The notes beneath the pieces were generated by a model. That model did not search any database. It was not told the origin of the DNA and saw only the letters and a program-made list of their open reading frames with translations. Position numbers and translations under genes: made by a program. Positions 5,986 through 8,167 of a DNA stretch of 8,167 nt are shown in pieces. Positions within the stretch are counted from its first letter, which is position 1. Each line of letters begins with the position of its first letter. Source of the DNA: Methanobacterium sp. UBA8 (GTDB lineage Archaea; Methanobacteriota; Methanobacteria; Methanobacteriales; Methanobacteriaceae); contig DADN01000007.1 in assembly GCA_002509665.1 (NCBI GenBank), forward strand, positions 1 to 8,167. Reading direction: 5' to 3'.

Positions 5986-6057
5986 TAGTCCCTGGCGGAG
6001 TCGAACCGCCGTCGAAAGGTCCAGAGCCTCACAGGATTACCACTACCCCAAGGGACT
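5986..6057 (-). tRNA. tRNA-Gln, anticodon CUG
   Basis: A complete 72-nt cloverleaf without intron is present. The acceptor stem is AGTCCCT with AGGGACT and discriminator A (5986). The D arm is GGGT-AGTGGTAA-TCCT. The anticodon loop is CTCTGGA with CTG at 6022-6024. The variable region is CGAC. The T arm is GGCGG-TTCGACT-CCGCC. No CCA is encoded, so it is added after transcription. The sequence closely follows archaeal tRNA-Gln, including A at position 1 and the TGGGGTAGTGGTAATCCTG segment. One oddity is the anticodon stem TGAGG/CCTTT, which has a T-T mismatch at 27-43 and a G-T wobble at 28-42. The gene stands alone with its own promoter. In archaea glutaminyl-tRNA is normally made by transamidation of Glu-tRNA. 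Confidence 0.95.
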
Positions 6058-6084
6058 GTAAAAAAAACTATATTTCTGATTTGG

Positions 6085-6100
6085 TATAAATATTTTTTGG
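6085..6100 (-). promoter_or_regulatory. Promoter of tRNA-Gln (BRE plus TATA)
   Basis: On the minus strand CCAAAAAA (BRE-like) is followed by TATTTATA (6085-6092). The TATA centre is about 31 nt from the first tRNA base, giving a start a few bases before the mature 5' end, as usual for archaeal tRNA genes with a short leader removed by RNase P. Confidence 0.65.
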
Positions 6101-6193
6101 ATATATTGAACTTAATGGTTTTTAATCATACATTGATTTTGGTACTCATGTCCTGGAGTTGTGCAAAATAATGTAATTGTGGATATCTTGAAG

Positions 6194-6234
6194 TAAATTG
6201 TATGAAGATAATGTCCTTATCAAATTACAATTTA
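6194..6234. repeat. Concentric inverted repeat (9-bp plus 5-bp stems)
   Basis: TAAATTGTA (6194-6202) and TACAATTTA (6226-6234) are perfect inverted copies. Inside them GATAA (6207-6211) and TTATC (6217-6221) form a second stem with the same centre (6214), separated by symmetrical 4-base bulges and closed by TGTCC. It lies in the 231-bp gap between the tRNA-Gln gene and the membrane-protein operon, about 55 bp past that operon's last stop. It may be a 3' RNA hairpin or terminator element, or a protein-binding site. Confidence 0.5.
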
Positions 6235-6255
6235 ACATAAAGCATAATTCATGCG

Positions 6256-6270
6256 CGTGTCATAGACATG
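6256..6270. repeat. Short hairpin just after the membrane-protein operon
   Basis: CGTGTC-ATA-GACATG gives a 6-bp stem (one G-T pair) with a 3-base loop, 19 bp beyond the stop at 6289. It lies in a small GC-rich island in otherwise AT-rich DNA. It could help stop transcription of the minus-strand operon, but no T-run follows. Confidence 0.25.
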
Positions 6271-6288
6271 GCTATTTTAATAATTAAA

Positions 6289-6576
6289 TCATCGTTCCCA
6301 GCTTATTTTCAGGAGTATTGAAAGTGCAATGAATTCCAGCAACACGATGAAAAACTCAGTTACAAACCATTTTATAGAAAAGAGCGCTACTACTAGGGCT
6401 ATAGTTTGAAACAGGAAAAATGATGCAAAGAAAAGTAATCCTGATGTATATTTGGATTTCATTTCTTTATAACTTCTCCAGTAAATATACAGCAGTCCTG
6501 TTAATAGGAATATGTTTCCAATTCCAAGTATCTTACTGGAGATTATTATAACATTTAAAAATTCGGGCGATATCAT
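6289..6576 (-). CDS. Small three-helix membrane protein, paralogue of 6911-7219
   Basis: This 95-residue, very hydrophobic protein has helices at about 8-32, 43-66 and 71-91. Short charged loops include YWRSYKEMKSKY after the first helix and ISWER at the C-terminus. It shares its pattern throughout with the product of 6911-7219: LG-x-G-x-IFLL-x-GLLYIYW, a K-S-x-Y-x-x-GLL-x-FAS segment, and EFIALSIL-x-KISWE at the end. The two genes therefore arose by duplication. I recall similar small membrane proteins (the DUF7521 type) beside the same kind of winged-helix gene in haloarchaea, but this is not checked. It is the last gene of the operon, 15 bp after the regulator, with ribosome binding site AGAGGTT at 6581-6587. 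The function is unknown. Confidence 0.8.
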   Translation of the reverse strand: MISPEFLNVIIISSKILGIGNIFLLTGLLYIYWRSYKEMKSKYTSGLLFFASFFLFQTIALVVALFSIKWFVTEFFIVLLEFIALSILLKISWER

Positions 6577-6591
6577 TTTTAACCTCTTAAT

Positions 6592-6876
6592 CTATTTTTT
6601 CTGAAATTGGGACCATATTTCATGGAAAGTGTCGTAGTTCTCTTCCATTTTATCTGAAAGGAAGTATAATCTGCCGTATTTTTCTCCACTTGATGTAACA
6701 ACGCCTGATTCTTCTAAAACTCCCATATGGTGTTGAACTGTTTTATAATCAAGTTCAAGCTTTTCTGCAAGCTGGTGAATATTATATGGCCTCTCTTTAA
6801 GTTCATTAATTATTCTGGCGCGGTTTTTACCTCCTTTAGTACCTACAATTAACCACCACAGAAACTTTTTTTTCAT
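6592..6876 (-). CDS. Small ArsR-like winged-helix transcriptional regulator
   Basis: This 94-residue single-domain DNA-binding protein has the winged-helix core [46 protein letters not shown] (about 15-60). The recognition helix is [15 protein letters not shown] wing follows ([14 protein letters not shown]), then a short C-terminal helix probably used for dimerisation. The form, with [17 protein letters not shown] at the start and L-D-Y-K-T-V-x-H-H-x-x-V-L, is one I know from methanogens and haloarchaea. No metal-binding cysteines of classic ArsR are present, so metal sensing is unlikely. The N-terminal FLWWLIVG is hydrophobic enough to touch a membrane or partner. The ribosome binding site is AGGGGTC, 4 nt before the ATG. 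It sits between two paralogous membrane-protein genes in one operon, which suggests its activity may be linked to them. Confidence 0.87.
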   Translation of the reverse strand: MKKKFLWWLIVGTKGGKNRARIINELKERPYNIHQLAEKLELDYKTVQHHMGVLEESGVVTSSGEKYGRLYFLSDKMEENYDTFHEIWSQFQKK

Positions 6877-6910
6877 GAAAGACCCCTAACTTTGTAATTG
6901 TTATTAATAT

Positions 6911-7219
6911 TCATTCCCAGCTTATTTTAAAGAGTATTGAAAGCGCTATAAATTCAAAAAGGATAAGCGCAAACATTACAATTCCTTCATACCAGTGATC
7001 AAGTATGCTGATAAAGTAAGTTGCAGTTAACAGGATATTTTGAAGCAGTAAAGACGATGCAAATAATAAAAGGCCTACTGCATAACCTGATTTTGTTTCC
7101 CTGTAATTTCCCCAGTAAATGTAGAGCAGTCCGCATAACAGGAAAATAGTTCCAAGTCCCAGTATAACGGTTATAATTACAATTGCACTGGTTAATAAGT
7201 CTGGTGCTCCAAATAACAT
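6911..7219 (-). CDS. Small three-helix membrane protein, paralogue of 6289-6576
   Basis: This 102-residue membrane protein has helices at about 10-36, 46-70 and 75-98. It matches the product of 6289-6576 in order and sequence (GLLYIYWGNYRETKSGYAVGLLLFAS and EFIALSILFKISWE). It differs most in the N-terminus and in the loop between helices 2 and 3 (ISILDHWYEG). The genes also keep a 15-bp identical stretch (TTCCCAGCTTATTTT) at their 3' ends. It is the first gene of the operon, starting at ATG 7219 with GAGGTTT just upstream, and followed 34 bp later by the winged-helix gene. The two paralogues may form a hetero-oligomer in the membrane; this is inference. No enzymatic motif is visible. Confidence 0.8.
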   Translation of the reverse strand: MLFGAPDLLTSAIVIITVILGLGTIFLLCGLLYIYWGNYRETKSGYAVGLLLFASSLLLQNILLTATYFISILDHWYEGIVMFALILFEFIALSILFKISWE

Positions 7220-7256
7220 TTTTTAAACCTCATGGCTATTATAAAGATTTTATAAC

Positions 7257-7264
7257 ATATATAA
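7257..7264 (-). promoter_or_regulatory. Probable TATA box of the membrane-protein/winged-helix operon
   Basis: TTATATAT on the minus strand is centred about 41 bp before the ATG at 7219. Transcription would begin near 7234, leaving a leader of about 15 nt that just includes the GAGGTTT ribosome binding site. TTATAAAA (7247-7254) is a weaker, nearer alternative. Confidence 0.5.
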
Positions 7265-7473
7265 CGGCCATTAATATAGAATTATTCAGCTTTTTATTAT
7301 ATGAATTGTATTAATAGATCAATCCAATGACACTAAAAAAGTTTTTCCGAAATTTACTCCATCTTTTTACATTTTATTCCCAAATTTGATTACTAATTAA
7401 ATAAATTTTAATAATTATTTGGTTCCTTTGAGTTCTATCTAATTTGAGAGTGTTTATATTAATTTTCAAATAT

Positions 7474-7497
7474 TAAAAAATTAAAAGAAAATTTAAT
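7474..7497 (-). terminator. T-rich terminator after the ABC ATPase
   Basis: Beginning within about 10 bases of the ATPase stop, the minus strand reads through AAATTTTCTTTTAATTTTTTAA. The T-tracts without a strong stem are typical of an archaeal terminator. The remaining gap to the next operon (about 7265-7470) is AT-rich and shows no gene or clear repeat. Confidence 0.5.
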
Positions 7498-7501
7498 GGG
7501 T

Positions 7502-8167
7502 TTATTTACCATTATTAACGAAATTACCGTCACTCATATGGCAAATTTCATCTGCAAAATCTGCCGAAGCGGGATTGTGGGTAACCATAACAATGCTTAC
7601 TCCTTCATCCCTGTTTAAATCTTGAAGTATCTGCATTATGGAGTCTGCATTTTTAGTGTCAAGTTCTCCTGTTGGTTCATCAGCTAAAATAATGGATGGG
7701 TCATTTATAAGCGCTCTAGCTATTGCAACACGCTGCTGCTCTCCACCTGAAAGCTGCCATGGACGTTTATTATGTTTTCCAGTTAATCCCATTCTGTTTA
7801 AAAGATCTACAGCTTTCTTGGTATCTTCTTTTACCATAGGGAGCATGACATTTTCTAGAACTGTAAGCTGCGACATCAAGTTAAAACGCTGGAATATAAA
7901 GCCAATTTCATCTCTTCTAAGCCTTGCCTGCTCTTTAACCGATAATTTCTTGGCTTCTTTCCCATTAATTTTAATTATACCACTTGAAGGCATGTCTAAT
8001 ATTCCTGCCACGTGCAGGAATGTGGATTTTCCTGATCCAGATGGCCCCATGACTGCTGTAAAGGAACCTCTTTTCAAAGCCAGATTTAAACCTGCAAGGG
8101 CGTTTACACTTTCATCTCCCATGGTATAAGTTTTCCAAACATTATTAAATTCAAGTACTGCATTATT
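7502..8167 (-). CDS. MacB/LolD-type ABC transporter ATPase (5' end outside window)
   Basis: The frame is open to the right edge. With the 15 residues before the first internal Met ([15 protein letters not shown]) 221 residues are visible, nearly full length for the family. The true start is probably at or just beyond the edge, because L-E-F-x-N-V-W-K-T-Y is the normal opening. All ABC ATPase motifs are intact (numbered from the first visible residue): Walker [10 protein letters not shown] (41-49), Q-loop FIFQRFNLM (Q93), signature [15 protein letters not shown] (139-153), Walker [13 protein letters not shown] with catalytic Glu 164, and H-loop VTHN (H197). The TGELD variant and overall form point to the MacB/LolD/FtsE class, which works with FtsX-like permeases rather than ABC-2 permeases. 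Its partner is probably encoded outside the window. Confidence 0.93.
   Translation of the reverse strand, partial: NNAVLEFNNVWKTYTMGDESVNALAGLNLALKRGSFTAVMGPSGSGKSTFLHVAGILDMPSSGIIKINGKEAKKLSVKEQARLRRDEIGFIFQRFNLMSQLTVLENVMLPMVKEDTKKAVDLLNRMGLTGKHNKRPWQLSGGEQQRVAIARALINDPSIILADEPTGELDTKNADSIMQILQDLNRDEGVSIVMVTHNPASADFADEICHMSDGNFVNNGK

Noticed and set aside
5986..6100. tRNA-Gln as a possible integration site of a mobile element
   Set aside because: I saw no second copy of the tRNA 3' end in the window and no integrase, recombinase or phage-like gene nearby.
6147..6170. Seven-codon plus-strand frame (MSWSCAK) in the gap after the tRNA
   Set aside because: No ribosome binding site or promoter fits it and nothing follows it in frame. 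It is expected by chance.
7638..8129. 163-codon open frame on the plus strand opposite the ABC ATPase
   Set aside because: It lies wholly antisense to a gene with every ABC ATPase motif intact. Its translation shows no domain, and there is no ribosome binding site of its own. It is a codon-bias shadow.
1..8167. CRISPR arrays, insertion sequences, toxin-antitoxin or defence systems
   Set aside because: No regularly spaced repeats, transposase motifs, Cas or restriction domains, or paired small toxin-like genes were found. The paired genes are regulators with membrane proteins or enzymes.
1634..8167. The ABC-2 permease and the ABC ATPase at the right edge as one transporter
   Set aside because: They are almost 5 kb apart with several unrelated transcription units between. 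The ATPase is of the MacB/LolD class, which pairs with FtsX-like permeases.

Overview
The window looks like a euryarchaeal methanogen, most likely Methanobacterium or a close relative. It is AT-rich, with AT-rich intergenic DNA and archaeal TATA/BRE promoter elements. Shine-Dalgarno sites are of the GAGGT/AGGTGA type. A tRNA-Gln has no encoded CCA end. The gene families are typical of archaea: a TrmB regulator, a winged-helix protein of the form shared by methanogens and haloarchaea, and DUF998. This placement rests on the character of the sequence, not on a database match.

Left part (1-2785): the 3' end of a small TIGR04076-like gene (+) runs tail-to-tail, 4 bp apart, into a minus-strand pair. 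That pair is a TrmB-type regulator starting at TTG, followed by a YdhR-like small alpha-beta barrel protein whose ribosome binding site overlaps the regulator's stop codon. Divergent from the regulator is an ABC-2-type permease with no ATPase gene beside it. The shared intergenic region holds a TGAC-N6-GTCA inverted repeat next to the regulator's TATA box.

Middle part (2786-5927): an isoprenylcysteine/phospholipid methyltransferase-like membrane protein (+) converges on a TetR-family regulator (-). The TetR gene is divergent from a six-helix DUF998 membrane protein (+). Between them lies a perfect 7-bp-arm palindrome just downstream of the DUF998 TATA box, the classic place for a repressor, so TetR probably controls this gene. 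A soluble class I SAM-dependent methyltransferase follows (+).

Right part (5928-8167): tRNA-Gln(CUG) on the minus strand has its own promoter and a T-run terminator. Next comes a three-gene minus-strand operon in which a short winged-helix regulator lies between two paralogous three-helix membrane proteins. This is the most interesting unit in the window and may be a small membrane-linked regulatory module. The window ends inside a MacB/LolD-type ABC ATPase gene (minus) whose start and partner permease lie beyond the edge.

No CRISPR array, insertion sequence, prophage or defence island is visible. The window reads as chromosomal regulator-plus-membrane-protein pairs. No gene-free stretch exceeds about 280 bp.
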